From: Paraburkholderia sp. BL21I4N1
GTDB lineage: Bacteria; Pseudomonadota; Gammaproteobacteria; Burkholderiales; Burkholderiaceae
Length of the DNA stretch: 64,000 nucleotides
Assembly (NCBI RefSeq): GCF_002973525.1
Contig: NZ_PVEN01000014.1
Span: 62,001-126,000, forward strand
Direction of reading: 5' to 3'
Positions within the stretch are counted from its first letter, which is position 1, and each line of letters starts with the position of its first letter. This document shows positions 25,054-33,584 of this stretch, piece by piece. Both the position numbers and the translations under genes were made by a program. The notes beneath the pieces are model-generated. The model saw only the letters and a program-made list of their open reading frames with translations. It did not search any database and was not told the origin of the DNA.

Positions 25054-26055
25054 GTGGAAATTGGTTTTTGCGGTCCCGGTCTGATGGGCGCGCCGATGAT
25101 CCGGCATCTGCTGCGCGCGGGGCATACCGTGCATGTCTGGAATCGCACGCGGGCCAAGGCCGAAGCGTTGATCGCGGATGGCGCGAAGGTGGTCGACACG
25201 CCACGCGAACTGGCGGCGCGCTGTGAAGCGGTGCTGTTGTGTGTCGCGGATGCGGCGGCGGTGGAGGAGACGGTGTTCGGTGCGGCCGGTCTGCTGAGCG
25301 GCGGTGATGCCAGTGCTCCGAGCCGCGTGCGCTGGATCGTCGACCACTCCAGCATTCCGCCGGCCGCGACGCGCGTATTCGCGCAGCGCGCGGCGGGTGA
25401 GGCGACTCGCGAGAGCGCGGTGGCGGCCGCGTCATCAAGCGCGGCCGGCGATGCTCCGGCGACGCCCACGTCGACTCAGGCGCCCCACGAGCGCACCAGC
25501 GCACCACGCATCGGCTGGATCGACGCCCCCGTCTCCGGCGGCGTGGCTGGCGCGAACGCCGGCACGCTGGCCATCATGGCCGGCGGCGCCGAGGCCGACG
25601 TAGAAGCCGTCAAACCGTTGCTCTGCGCGTATGCCGCCCGCGTGACCCACATGGGCGAGGTCGGCGCGGGCCAGACCACCAAGCTGTGCAATCAAACCAT
25701 CGTCACGGCCACGCTTGCGGCGATCGCCGAAGCCGTGAGCCTCGCGCAACGCAGCGGCATCGACGCCGCGAAGCTGACCGAAGGCCTCGCCGGCGGCTGG
25801 GCCGACTCCGTGCTGCTGCGCATTTTCGTGCCGCGCATGACGCAAAGCGGCCTCGCGCCGATCGGCGCGTTCCGGACCTTTCAGAAAGATATCGACACGG
25901 TGGCCGCCACCGCCTACGAGACCGGCACGCCGATGCCGGTGTCGTCGACGGTTCAGCAATTGCTACGGCTGGGCGCGGCGATGGGCCTCGGCGAGGCGGA
26001 TCTGTCGGCGTTCATCGACGTTTTGCAGACGCCGCGCGGCGTCCCGCGCCAGTAA
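25054..26055 (+). CDS. NAD(P)-dependent beta-hydroxyacid dehydrogenase (3-hydroxyisobutyrate/tartronate semialdehyde reductase family)
   Basis: A 333-residue oxidoreductase. The N-terminal Rossmann motif is GFCGPGLMGAPM, substrate-binding DAPVSGGVAGA lies at about residues 153-163, and the catalytic lysine is in GAGQTTKLCNQ (about residue 214). An Ala/Ser/Thr-rich insertion of about 35 residues (roughly 110-148) separates the Rossmann fold from DAPVSGG and is absent from typical members. The start is GTG at 25054. Tartronate semialdehyde reductase activity would link to glyoxylate from the ureide pathway, but substrate specificity cannot be read from the sequence. Confidence 0.82.
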   Translation: MEIGFCGPGLMGAPMIRHLLRAGHTVHVWNRTRAKAEALIADGAKVVDTPRELAARCEAVLLCVADAAAVEETVFGAAGLLSGGDASAPSRVRWIVDHSSIPPAATRVFAQRAAGEATRESAVAAASSSAAGDAPATPTSTQAPHERTSAPRIGWIDAPVSGGVAGANAGTLAIMAGGAEADVEAVKPLLCAYAARVTHMGEVGAGQTTKLCNQTIVTATLAAIAEAVSLAQRSGIDAAKLTEGLAGGWADSVLLRIFVPRMTQSGLAPIGAFRTFQKDIDTVAATAYETGTPMPVSSTVQQLLRLGAAMGLGEADLSAFIDVLQTPRGVPRQ

Positions 26056-26138
26056 CGCGGCGCGCGTGCGGGTTGCATTCGCGATAACCTGCTAAAATAT
26101 TGGGTTTTTCGCCGATATCACATTCAAAGGGACGCGCC

Positions 26139-27731
26139 GTGCTGTCTACCGCCAATATCACCATGCAATTCGGGCCAAAGCCCCTCTTCGAGAATATCTC
26201 GGTCAAATTCGGGGGAGGGAACCGCTATGGCCTGATTGGTGCGAACGGCTGCGGTAAATCGACCTTCATGAAGATTCTGGGTTCCGACCTGGAACCGAGC
26301 TCCGGCAACGTGATGCTCGAGCCCAACATTCGCCTCGGTAAATTGCGCCAGGACCAGTTCGCGTACGAAGACGTACGCGTGCTCGACGTCGTGATGATGG
26401 GCCACGCCGAAATGTGGGCCGCCATGACCGAGCGCGACGCGATCTACGCGAACCCCGATGCGACCGACGACGACTACATGCACGCGGCCGAACTCGAAGC
26501 GAAGTTCGCCGAGTACGACGGCTACACGGCTGAAGCGCGCGCGGGCGAACTGCTGCTGGGCATCGGCATCGCGATCGAGGACCACAACGGTCCGATGAGC
26601 AACGTGGCGCCGGGCTGGAAGCTGCGCGTGCTGCTCGCGCAGGCGCTGTTCTCGAAGCCTGACGTGCTGCTGCTGGACGAGCCGACTAACAACCTGGACA
26701 TCAACTCGATCCGTTGGCTGGAAGACGTGCTCAACCAGTACAACTCGACGATGATTATCATCTCGCACGATCGTCACTTTCTGAATCAGGTCTGCACGCA
26801 CATGGCCGACATGGACTTCGGCACGCTGAAGGTCTATCCGGGCAATTACGACGACTACATGCTGGCCAGCACGCAGGCGCGCGAGCGTCAGCAGAACGCC
26901 AACGCCAAGGCGAAGGAACGCGTTGCCGATTTGCAGGACTTCGTGCGCCGCTTCTCGGCGAACAAGTCGAAGGCGCGTCAGGCCACCAGCCGCCTGAAGA
27001 TGATCGACAAGATCAAGATCGAGGAATTCAAGCCGTCGTCGCGGCAGAATCCGTTCATTCGCTTCGAGTACGAAAAGAAGCTGCATAACATCGCGGTGGT
27101 GGCGGAGAAGATCTCGAAGAAATACGAGCGCACCATTTTCAACGACTTCAGCGTCAGCGTGCAGCCGGGCGAACGTATCGCGATCATCGGCGAGAACGGC
27201 GCGGGCAAGACCACGCTGCTGCGCTCGCTGCTCGGCAAACTGTCGCTCGATCACGGCACGGTGAAGTGGGCGGAAAACGCGAACATCGGCTACATGCCGC
27301 AAGACACGTACGAAGAGTTTCCGGACGACGTCACGTTGATGGACTGGATCGACGGCTATCGTCAGGAAGGCGACGACGAGCAGATGGTGCGCGGCACGCT
27401 CGGCCGGCTGCTGTTCAATGCCGACGACATCCGCAAGTCGGTGAAGGTGCTGTCGGGCGGCGAGAAGGGCCGCATGATCTGGGGCAAGCTGATGCTGGGC
27501 CGCCACAACGTGCTGCTGATGGACGAGCCGACCAACCACATGGACATGGAATCGATCGAGTCGCTGCAGATCGCGCTGGATAAGTTCGAAGGCACGCTGA
27601 TTTTCGTCTCGCACGACCGCGAGTTCGTGAGCGGGTTGGCGAACCGGATTATCGAAGTGAAGACGGATGCTACGTTGAACGACTTCGGTGGCAATTATGA
27701 AGACTTCCTGGTGAGCCAGGGCGTGCAGTAA
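26139..27731 (+). CDS. ybiT: ABC-F family ATPase, YbiT type
   Basis: A 530-residue soluble ATPase of the translation-associated ABC-F group. Domain 1: Walker A GANGCGKST, Walker B VLLLDEPTNNLD. Linker: the charged KERVADLQDFVRRFSANKSKARQATSRLKMIDKI segment that reaches into the ribosomal tRNA exit site. Domain 2: GENGAGKTT, signature LSGGEKGRMIW, Walker B LLMDEPTNHMD. The N-terminus TANITMQFGPKPLFENISVKFGGGNRYGLIG and the length equal E. coli YbiT. GTG at 26139 is chosen to give that N-terminus. No transmembrane segments, so not a transporter. Confidence 0.93.
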   Translation: MLSTANITMQFGPKPLFENISVKFGGGNRYGLIGANGCGKSTFMKILGSDLEPSSGNVMLEPNIRLGKLRQDQFAYEDVRVLDVVMMGHAEMWAAMTERDAIYANPDATDDDYMHAAELEAKFAEYDGYTAEARAGELLLGIGIAIEDHNGPMSNVAPGWKLRVLLAQALFSKPDVLLLDEPTNNLDINSIRWLEDVLNQYNSTMIIISHDRHFLNQVCTHMADMDFGTLKVYPGNYDDYMLASTQARERQQNANAKAKERVADLQDFVRRFSANKSKARQATSRLKMIDKIKIEEFKPSSRQNPFIRFEYEKKLHNIAVVAEKISKKYERTIFNDFSVSVQPGERIAIIGENGAGKTTLLRSLLGKLSLDHGTVKWAENANIGYMPQDTYEEFPDDVTLMDWIDGYRQEGDDEQMVRGTLGRLLFNADDIRKSVKVLSGGEKGRMIWGKLMLGRHNVLLMDEPTNHMDMESIESLQIALDKFEGTLIFVSHDREFVSGLANRIIEVKTDATLNDFGGNYEDFLVSQGVQ

Positions 27732-27762
27732 GCCTTATCGGCGCGGCCTCGCTCCGCCAGGC

Positions 27763-27798
27763 AAAACCCGCTTCTTCTTCGAAGAAGCGGGTTTTTTT
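27763..27798 (+). terminator. Strong rho-independent terminator after ybiT
   Basis: A 15-bp perfect stem (AAAACCCGCTTCTTC with its complement), a TTC loop and a T run. The A-rich left flank makes it potentially bidirectional. Confidence 0.95.
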
Positions 27799-27954
27799 AT
27801 GCGGCGCGCGTCACGCAATCCCGCCCAGGCCTGACCCGTATCAACAAACCCCGCCGCAATGCCACGCCGTGCCCCCACACCTTGACCTGAAACAACGCCC
27901 CCCGGCCCGCACCGTCGATGATCGCCAGTTCGACCATCCGCCATCGGGCCCGTC

Positions 27955-29145
27955 ATGTTCACCTCCCACGCATTTCCACCGCTCAACCTTCGTGGCCGCT
28001 CGCTACTGCCGATCGTGCAGGGCGGCATGGGCGTCGGCATCTCCGCGCATCGGCTGGCCGGCAGCGTCGCGCGTGAAGGCGCGCTAGGCACCATCGCCAG
28101 TATCGACCTGCGGCATCATCATCGCGATCTGGTCGAACAGTGCCGCCAGTCGCCCGACCGCGCCACGCTCGAACAGGCCAACCTCACCGCGCTGGCCCGC
28201 GAAATCCACGCCGCCAGGGCGCTCAGCCAAGGCCTCGGCATGATCGCCGTGAACGTGATGAAAGCGGTCAGCGCGCAAGCCGACTACGTGCGCACCGCCT
28301 GCGAAAACGGCGCCGACGCAATCGTGATGGGCGCGGGCCTGCCGCTCGATCTGCCCGACATGACGCAAGGCCACGACATTGCGCTGATCCCGATTCTGTC
28401 CGACAGCCGCGGCGTCGCGCTGATCCTCAAGAAGTGGATGAAGAAGGGCCGCTTGCCCGACGCCGTGGTGATCGAACATCCGGCGCATGCGGGAGGCCAT
28501 CTCGGCGTCAACAACGTGGCCGACCTGCACGATCCGCGCTTCGATTTCCACCGCATTCTCGACGAACTCGACACGGTCTTCGCGTCGCTCGGTTTGCAAC
28601 GTCGTGACGTGCCGCTGATTCTCGCGGGCGGCATCAATAGCCATGAGGCCGTGCGCGAACTGCTGAACGCGGGCGCGAGCGGCGTGCAGCTCGGCACACC
28701 GTTTGCCGTCACCGAGGAAGGCGACGCGCATCCGAATTTCAAGCGCGTGCTTGCGGAAGCGACGCCCGACGACATCGTCGAATTCGTCAGCGTGACGGGA
28801 CTGCCCGCGCGCGCGGTGAAAACCCCGTGGCTGATGCGTTATCTACGTCACGAGAGCAAGATCCGCGAGCGCGTCGGTGCGCTTAAACACGCCTGTCCGA
28901 CCGCGCTCGAATGCCTCGGTGCATGCGGCTGGCGCGACGGAATCGAGAAGTTCGGCCACTTCTGCATCGACACGCGACTCGCGGCGGCATTGCGCGGCGA
29001 CGTGGCTAACGGTCTGTTCTTTCGCGGCCGCGAAGCGTTGCCGTTCGGCACGGCGATTCGCAGCGTCCACGATCTGATCGAGCTACTGCTGACCGGCGCA
29101 ACGCGACCGGCTGTCGCAGGGCGATGGGCGTTTTCGCTCGGTTGA
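27955..29145 (+). CDS. Nitronate monooxygenase-family FMN oxidoreductase
   Basis: A 396-residue TIM-barrel flavoprotein of the 2-nitropropane dioxygenase/nitronate monooxygenase family. The N-terminal LPIVQGGMGVGISAHRLAG, the central VVIEHPAHAGGHLG and the phosphate-binding LAGGINSHEAVRELLNAGASGVQLGTPF are family hallmarks. The C-terminal extension carries several cysteines (CPTALECLGACGW). Substrate may be an alkyl nitronate, or the enzyme may act as an NADH:quinone reductase; the family is mixed. Its stop codon lies within the FNR-type box serving ompW. Confidence 0.85.
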   Translation: MFTSHAFPPLNLRGRSLLPIVQGGMGVGISAHRLAGSVAREGALGTIASIDLRHHHRDLVEQCRQSPDRATLEQANLTALAREIHAARALSQGLGMIAVNVMKAVSAQADYVRTACENGADAIVMGAGLPLDLPDMTQGHDIALIPILSDSRGVALILKKWMKKGRLPDAVVIEHPAHAGGHLGVNNVADLHDPRFDFHRILDELDTVFASLGLQRRDVPLILAGGINSHEAVRELLNAGASGVQLGTPFAVTEEGDAHPNFKRVLAEATPDDIVEFVSVTGLPARAVKTPWLMRYLRHESKIRERVGALKHACPTALECLGACGWRDGIEKFGHFCIDTRLAAALRGDVANGLFFRGREALPFGTAIRSVHDLIELLLTGATRPAVAGRWAFSLG

Positions 29146-29155
29146 TGCGTATCAA
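29142..29155 (+). promoter_or_regulatory. FNR/Anr-type box upstream of ompW
   Basis: TTGATGCGTATCAA is a perfect match to TTGAT-N4-ATCAA. The centre (29148.5) is exactly 41.5 bp before the start site predicted from the -10-like GACAAT at 29178-29183. That is class II activator geometry and predicts anaerobic or low-oxygen induction of ompW. Confidence 0.78.
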
Positions 29156-29214
29156 CGTGTTTTGCAGCGAGAACTTCGACAATCCCCGCACGCAAACAAC
29201 ATTCGGGGAAGCAG

Positions 29215-29871
29215 ATGAAGGGCTCACACAGAAACACAATCCGGGCCGTCGCGATCGCGGCGAGCCTGCTCGGCGCAAGCGTCGTGGCCACGCAGGCGCA
29301 GGCCGCCGGCAACGACGACATGACCGGCATTCACGCAGGCGACGTGCTGGTGCGTCTGCGCGCCATCAGCATCATGCCGAACGTGGGCACGAACCAGTCG
29401 CTGAAGGCGCTCGACGTGGGCGTCAACAACGCGATCGTGCCGGAGCTGGATTTCACCTACATGATCCGCGACTACCTCGGCGTCGAACTGATTCTCGGCA
29501 CCTCGCGGCATCAGTTGACGTCGAGCCTCGGCAACCTGGGCGGCGTGAATGTCTTGCCGCCTACGCTGCTTCTGCAGTACCACTTCAACCACGCGGGCAA
29601 GATCCGGCCGTATGTCGGCGCGGGTATCAACTACACGCTGTTCTATAACGACGGCCTGCATGCCGGCGCGGCACCGATTTCGGTCAGCAATCACAGCTTT
29701 GGCCCGGCGCTGCAGGCCGGCGTTGACGTGCAGGTGACGAAGACGCTGTTCGTCAATGCCGACATCAAGAAGATCTGGATGCACACGGACGCGTCGCTCG
29801 GCGGTCAGTCGCTCGGACGCTTGAATATCGATCCGGTGGTGGTGGGGCTGGGTGTCGGGATGCGCTTCTGA
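29215..29871 (+). CDS. ompW: OmpW-family outer membrane beta-barrel protein
   Basis: A 218-residue small porin-like protein. The signal peptide ends at ATQAQA (about residue 31). The mature part has the OmpW signature: GDVLVRLRAISIMPN early on, PELDFTYMIRDYLGVELILGT, LPPTLLLQYHFN, IRPYVGAGINYTLFY, and a terminal phenylalanine required for barrel insertion. OmpW forms an eight-stranded barrel with a hydrophobic channel. A GGGGAA ribosome binding site precedes the ATG. The FNR-type promoter matches oxygen control known for ompW in enterobacteria. Confidence 0.92.
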   Translation: MKGSHRNTIRAVAIAASLLGASVVATQAQAAGNDDMTGIHAGDVLVRLRAISIMPNVGTNQSLKALDVGVNNAIVPELDFTYMIRDYLGVELILGTSRHQLTSSLGNLGGVNVLPPTLLLQYHFNHAGKIRPYVGAGINYTLFYNDGLHAGAAPISVSNHSFGPALQAGVDVQVTKTLFVNADIKKIWMHTDASLGGQSLGRLNIDPVVVGLGVGMRF

Positions 29872-29937
29872 TTCTCGCCGGGAGCTATTGCCGTGAACGA
29901 TTGCCGCGAACGCGCGACGTCACGCTGACGCGGCAGC

Positions 29938-30141
29938 CTACAGCTTGTCGTTCCTGAACCGCATGGCGGTGCCTTCCTGCTCGATGCGCACCCATACCGC
30001 GCGTTTTTCCTCGTCGCTCAGGAACACCCAGTTGGAGACTTCCGTGGCGGTGCGGCCGCAGCCTTTGCAGACGTCGTCGAAGAGCGTGGAACAGACGCCG
30101 ATGCAAGGGCTGTCGGGAAGAGCATGGAGATTCGAAGCCAT
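29938..30141 (-). CDS. DUF1289 cysteine-rich small protein
   Basis: A 67-residue protein. The SPCIGVCSTLFDDVCKGCGRT block contains four cysteines in the arrangement typical of DUF1289, probably a metal or iron-sulfur site, followed by the conserved W-x-x-x-S-D-E-E-K segment (EVSNWVFLSDEEKRAVW). No known activity. It lies downstream of pldA on the same strand with 151 bp between them. Confidence 0.82.
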   Translation of the reverse strand: MASNLHALPDSPCIGVCSTLFDDVCKGCGRTATEVSNWVFLSDEEKRAVWVRIEQEGTAMRFRNDKL

Positions 30142-30292
30142 CGGAAACCTTGAGCGGAAAAGCGAAGTGTCGCTATGTTAACCGATGCGCGGCTCGCGAC
30201 TCGCCGAGCCAGACCGCGTGGCCGCAGTTCATGTGCGCCTGGCAGCATCCGCCGTGCCGCCGCGGCAAGGCGCGGCGGCACGCCGCTGAACC

Positions 30293-31555
30293 TCAGCGCG
30301 CGATGCTGTAGCCGATCCGTGCCATCCAGTGCTGGCGATTGTTGTAGTCCAGCAAATCCTCGCCGTAGCCGTTGAAATACCCCACCCACAGATAACCGCC
30401 CCATGCGCTGCCCAGCAGTTTCGCGAGCGGGTAGGTGAATTGCGAATCGATGCTGCCGTACCAGTGCTTGGTGCCTTTGCGCAGCGTGGTGGCGAGTTGC
30501 CAACCGTCCGGGCTGCCGTATTTGATCAGCAGGTCCACGTAGCCGCGGTAGTCGGCGATATCGGGGTTGTTGCTGGTGCCGAGGTAGTAGTAGAAGCGCG
30601 GCGACACCGTCAGATGGTTGGCCGTCAGATCGCCGAATTCCCACGTCGGCCGGATGAAGGGCAGGTTGATGCTGCGCGAGTCGGCGCCGGCCTTGCCGTT
30701 CGATTCATGCGCGAAGCCCGCCGCGAATCCCATGCGGCTGAACCACGCACTGCGCCAGCCGGTGTCCGGCAGGTAGTAGAACAGTTGCGGCGAATAGGTC
30801 GTGTCGCGGAACGGCCGCGAATCGGCCGACAGGTCCCAGATCGAGGTCTGCGTGTAGGCGAAGTACAGGTTGTCGGTGAAGGCCTTCGAGCGCAGATCGT
30901 CGGGGATGCGGAGCCGGTATTTGAAGCTCAGTTGCAGCCGTGCGTTGGTGTCGCCGTTGTGGCCGGCGGCAAAGTACATCGGCTCGTAGTAGGACACGTG
31001 CGACAGCACGCCGCGTCCGGTAGTAGCCAGCGAATCGCCCGGCGGCGACATCGCGTCGCCGGTCGGACCGTCCACCAGCGCGGCGGTCGCGGCGGCCTGC
31101 GCCGGCTTGCTGGCGTGGCTTTCCGAGCGCTCAGCCTGGGCGATCGCGTCCTGCCGCGGCCCGCGATTGATAGCCACGAGCGCCGGCGACGCATCGAAAC
31201 CCACCGGATCGATCCGCACCTCGCCACGCGCGTATTGCGGCCACGGCGCGGCGAAGCGCACCTTGCGAAACTGGCCGGGCAGCAGATGCAGCGTGTCCGG
31301 CACGCCCGGCTCGCGCTGCAGATCGAGCGGCTGCGGCGACTGTTCGGCCGCGCTCAGCGTGACGTGCAGCGTCGGCGGGACGCTGACCGTGAGCGGTTTG
31401 GCGTCGTCGGCGGAATAGAGCAGGGTGACTTGCAGCGGCTCGTTCGCCGCGGCCACACGGGCCGGTTGCAGCATGGCGACCGTCGCGCGGGCATTGTCTG
31501 ACCAGCAGGCGGCACTCGCGATCAGCAGGAACAACAGGGCGGCTTGAAAACGCAT
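30293..31555 (-). CDS. pldA: Outer membrane phospholipase A with long N-terminal extension
   Basis: A 420-residue precursor of OMPLA, a barrel phospholipase that hydrolyses surface phospholipids after dimerisation. The catalytic triad is intact: H283 and S285 in GFAHESNGK and N297 in SRSINLPF, spaced 12 residues from Ser as in E. coli (S144/N156). The signal peptide is residues 1-23. Between it and the barrel lie about 150 residues absent from the 289-residue E. coli enzyme; they look beta-rich and then low-complexity. The ATG at 31555 is chosen for its signal peptide; an upstream GTG at 31609 is possible. Confidence 0.9.
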   Translation of the reverse strand: MRFQAALLFLLIASAACWSDNARATVAMLQPARVAAANEPLQVTLLYSADDAKPLTVSVPPTLHVTLSAAEQSPQPLDLQREPGVPDTLHLLPGQFRKVRFAAPWPQYARGEVRIDPVGFDASPALVAINRGPRQDAIAQAERSESHASKPAQAAATAALVDGPTGDAMSPPGDSLATTGRGVLSHVSYYEPMYFAAGHNGDTNARLQLSFKYRLRIPDDLRSKAFTDNLYFAYTQTSIWDLSADSRPFRDTTYSPQLFYYLPDTGWRSAWFSRMGFAAGFAHESNGKAGADSRSINLPFIRPTWEFGDLTANHLTVSPRFYYYLGTSNNPDIADYRGYVDLLIKYGSPDGWQLATTLRKGTKHWYGSIDSQFTYPLAKLLGSAWGGYLWVGYFNGYGEDLLDYNNRQHWMARIGYSIAR

Positions 31556-31608
31556 GGGCGACGGGGCTTGTCCAAGGAAAACGGCAATGTCGCGCGACGC
31601 CGGCGACA

Positions 31609-31640
31609 CAAAAACGGCTGCCGTAGAAACCCGGCAGCCG
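31609..31640 (-). terminator. Rho-independent terminator after mntH
   Basis: On the minus strand CGGCTGCCG / CGGCAGCCG with an 8-base loop is followed by TTTTT, 130 bp past the mntH stop. Confidence 0.8.
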
Positions 31641-31770
31641 CGTCGAAACAGAATGCATAACCGGTGCGGCGCCTCGATGCGCAGCTACACCGGTCACAAC
31701 CACTAATCCGAGAATACTTACAAAATCACTGCATTGCCAGGTCGATATGACGACCTGCGACGAAACAGCG

Positions 31771-33075
31771 TCACCCGCCCAGCGCCAGCTGCCACAGCAA
31801 CGCGACGTTGAGCACCACGATAAAGACGGCGGACAACCACGCCAACGCAAGCCGCGTGCCGCGCACGCGCCAGCCGCGCATGAGTTCCGCGTCGGACGTG
31901 TAGCGGATCAGCGGCACGACCGCTAGCGGCAACTGCAGGCTCAAGACCACCTGGCTCGCCACCAGCAACTGATTCGAGCCATGCTGGCCGAACAGACCCA
32001 CCGCGACGAGCGCTGGCCCGATCGCGAGCGCGCGGGTCAGCAACGCGCGCTTCCAGCGCGGCAGGCGGATCTGCAGGAAGCCTTCCATGACCGTCTGACC
32101 CGCCAGCGTGCCGGTCACGGTGGCGCTCAACCCGCACGCCAGCAGCGCCGCCGCGAACAGAATGCTGGCCCAGTGCGTGCCGACGAGCGGCGCGATCAAC
32201 CGGTGGGCATCCGCGAGATCCGTGACGTCGCGATGGCCGCTCGAATAGAACACGGCGGCCGCCACGATCAGCAACGCCGCGTTGATCACGAACGCGAAGC
32301 TCAGCGAGCCGATGGTGTCGAGATTGACCACGTGCAGCGCGGCCCTGATCTGCGCGTCGCTGCTGTCGGGGGCATGGTGCTTGACGAGCGCCGAGTGCAG
32401 ATAAAGGTTATGCGGCATGACCGTCGCGCCGACGATGCCCGCCGCCAGCCACACCATGCCGGCGTTGCGCAGCAGTTCAAGGCTCGGTGCGGTGCCGGCC
32501 AGCGCGGCGTGCCAGTCGGGCCGCGCGAGCGCCAGCTCGACCACGAAGCACAGTCCGACGAAGCCGATCAGCACGGCAATCACGGCTTCGAGTTTGCGGC
32601 CGCCTTTCTGCTGTAGCGCGAGTAACGCGAACGTGCAGACCGCCGACATCAGCACACCCACCGTCAGCGAGACGCCGAGCAGCAGTTGCAACGCCACGGC
32701 GCTGCCCACCACTTCGGCGACGTCGCACGCGATGATCGCGATCTCGCTGGTCAACCAGAGTAGTAGCGTGCCGCGCGGGCTCGAACGTTCGCGGCAGATC
32801 TGCGCGAGGTCGCGGCCGGTCACCACGCCTAGACGCGACGACAGCCATTGCATCAGCATGCCGATCAGGCTGGCCAGCAGCACGATGCCGAGCAGGCGAT
32901 AGCCGTAGCCCGCGCCGGCGCCCAGCGCGGTGGCCCAGTTGCCGGGATCGATATAGCCGACCGCGATCAGCGCGCCCGCGCCGACGAAAGAGAACCAGTG
33001 AGCGGGACGTACCGGCCCATCGCCGGGCAGGTGCCGGCGGCGGTTCGGACGCAATGCGGACGGATTGGTGTTCAT
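31771..33075 (-). CDS. mntH: Nramp-family Mn2+/Fe2+:H+ symporter
   Basis: A 434-residue inner-membrane metal transporter with eleven hydrophobic helices. The metal-binding signature of TM1 is present (IDPGNWATA, with Asp and Asn ligands), and so is the TM6 signature VMPHNLYLHSALV. The frame is open to 33222, but the ATG at 33075 gives a normal cytoplasmic N-terminus before TM1, whereas the extension is Arg-rich and unlike family members. Monocistronic, with a terminator downstream. Divergent from potF across 509 bp. Confidence 0.9.
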   Translation of the reverse strand: MNTNPSALRPNRRRHLPGDGPVRPAHWFSFVGAGALIAVGYIDPGNWATALGAGAGYGYRLLGIVLLASLIGMLMQWLSSRLGVVTGRDLAQICRERSSPRGTLLLWLTSEIAIIACDVAEVVGSAVALQLLLGVSLTVGVLMSAVCTFALLALQQKGGRKLEAVIAVLIGFVGLCFVVELALARPDWHAALAGTAPSLELLRNAGMVWLAAGIVGATVMPHNLYLHSALVKHHAPDSSDAQIRAALHVVNLDTIGSLSFAFVINAALLIVAAAVFYSSGHRDVTDLADAHRLIAPLVGTHWASILFAAALLACGLSATVTGTLAGQTVMEGFLQIRLPRWKRALLTRALAIGPALVAVGLFGQHGSNQLLVASQVVLSLQLPLAVVPLIRYTSDAELMRGWRVRGTRLALAWLSAVFIVVLNVALLWQLALGG

Positions 33076-33584
33076 CGGTACCCGAGGTTCAAGACTGTAT
33101 GCCCGTGCAAGCCACGTGCCCGTGTGCAGGCGGCGCGCAATGCGATCCTGCCGGAGCACACGTTGCACGTCGCGCGATGCGCCGTGCTGCGACGCTTCCT
33201 GAGCTATTGTGCACCGTCGCAAGCGCCGCGGCTGACGCTGGCCGCAACGTTAGCCGGAGCGCATGGGATTCGCGCAAAACGGCCGCGCGTCGCCGTTGCC
33301 GATCCGCCCGTGGCGCAGGCCGGATTCGCTAGTTTGACAACCAGCTGACAGCGTCCGCATGGCGCTGTTTTTTTCGGGTAGACAGGCGCGAATAACCCGC
33401 TAAAATTGCGGCCAATTTTCCAGCGGTACGGCTTGCGCTGTACCGTTTGCGCGACAGCCCGGGATTTTTTTTGGAGCGCGCAATAATTAATGGTAGTTTT
33501 CGGGTTTTTCAGGGGAGCCGTGCGCGCGGTGCCGCGGCGTGAGAGATGACGGTCGGCTCAGGCCGGTCAGGATCGGAGAACGGA
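33076..33584. other. Divergent region between mntH and potF
   Basis: No credible gene in 509 bases. It holds the predicted potF promoter (33379-33406), an imperfect hairpin GCGGTACGGC/GCTGTACCG in the potF leader (about 33423-33446), and an eight-T run (about 33466-33473). The leader of about 170 nt is long enough to carry post-transcriptional control. No MntR or Fur site was recognised near mntH. Confidence 0.35.
33379..33406 (+). promoter_or_regulatory. Predicted sigma-70 promoter of potFGHI
   Basis: TAGACA (33379-33384), a 16-bp spacer and TAAAAT (33401-33406) give a good match to the -35 and -10 consensus, about 180 bp upstream of potF. Confidence 0.45.
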
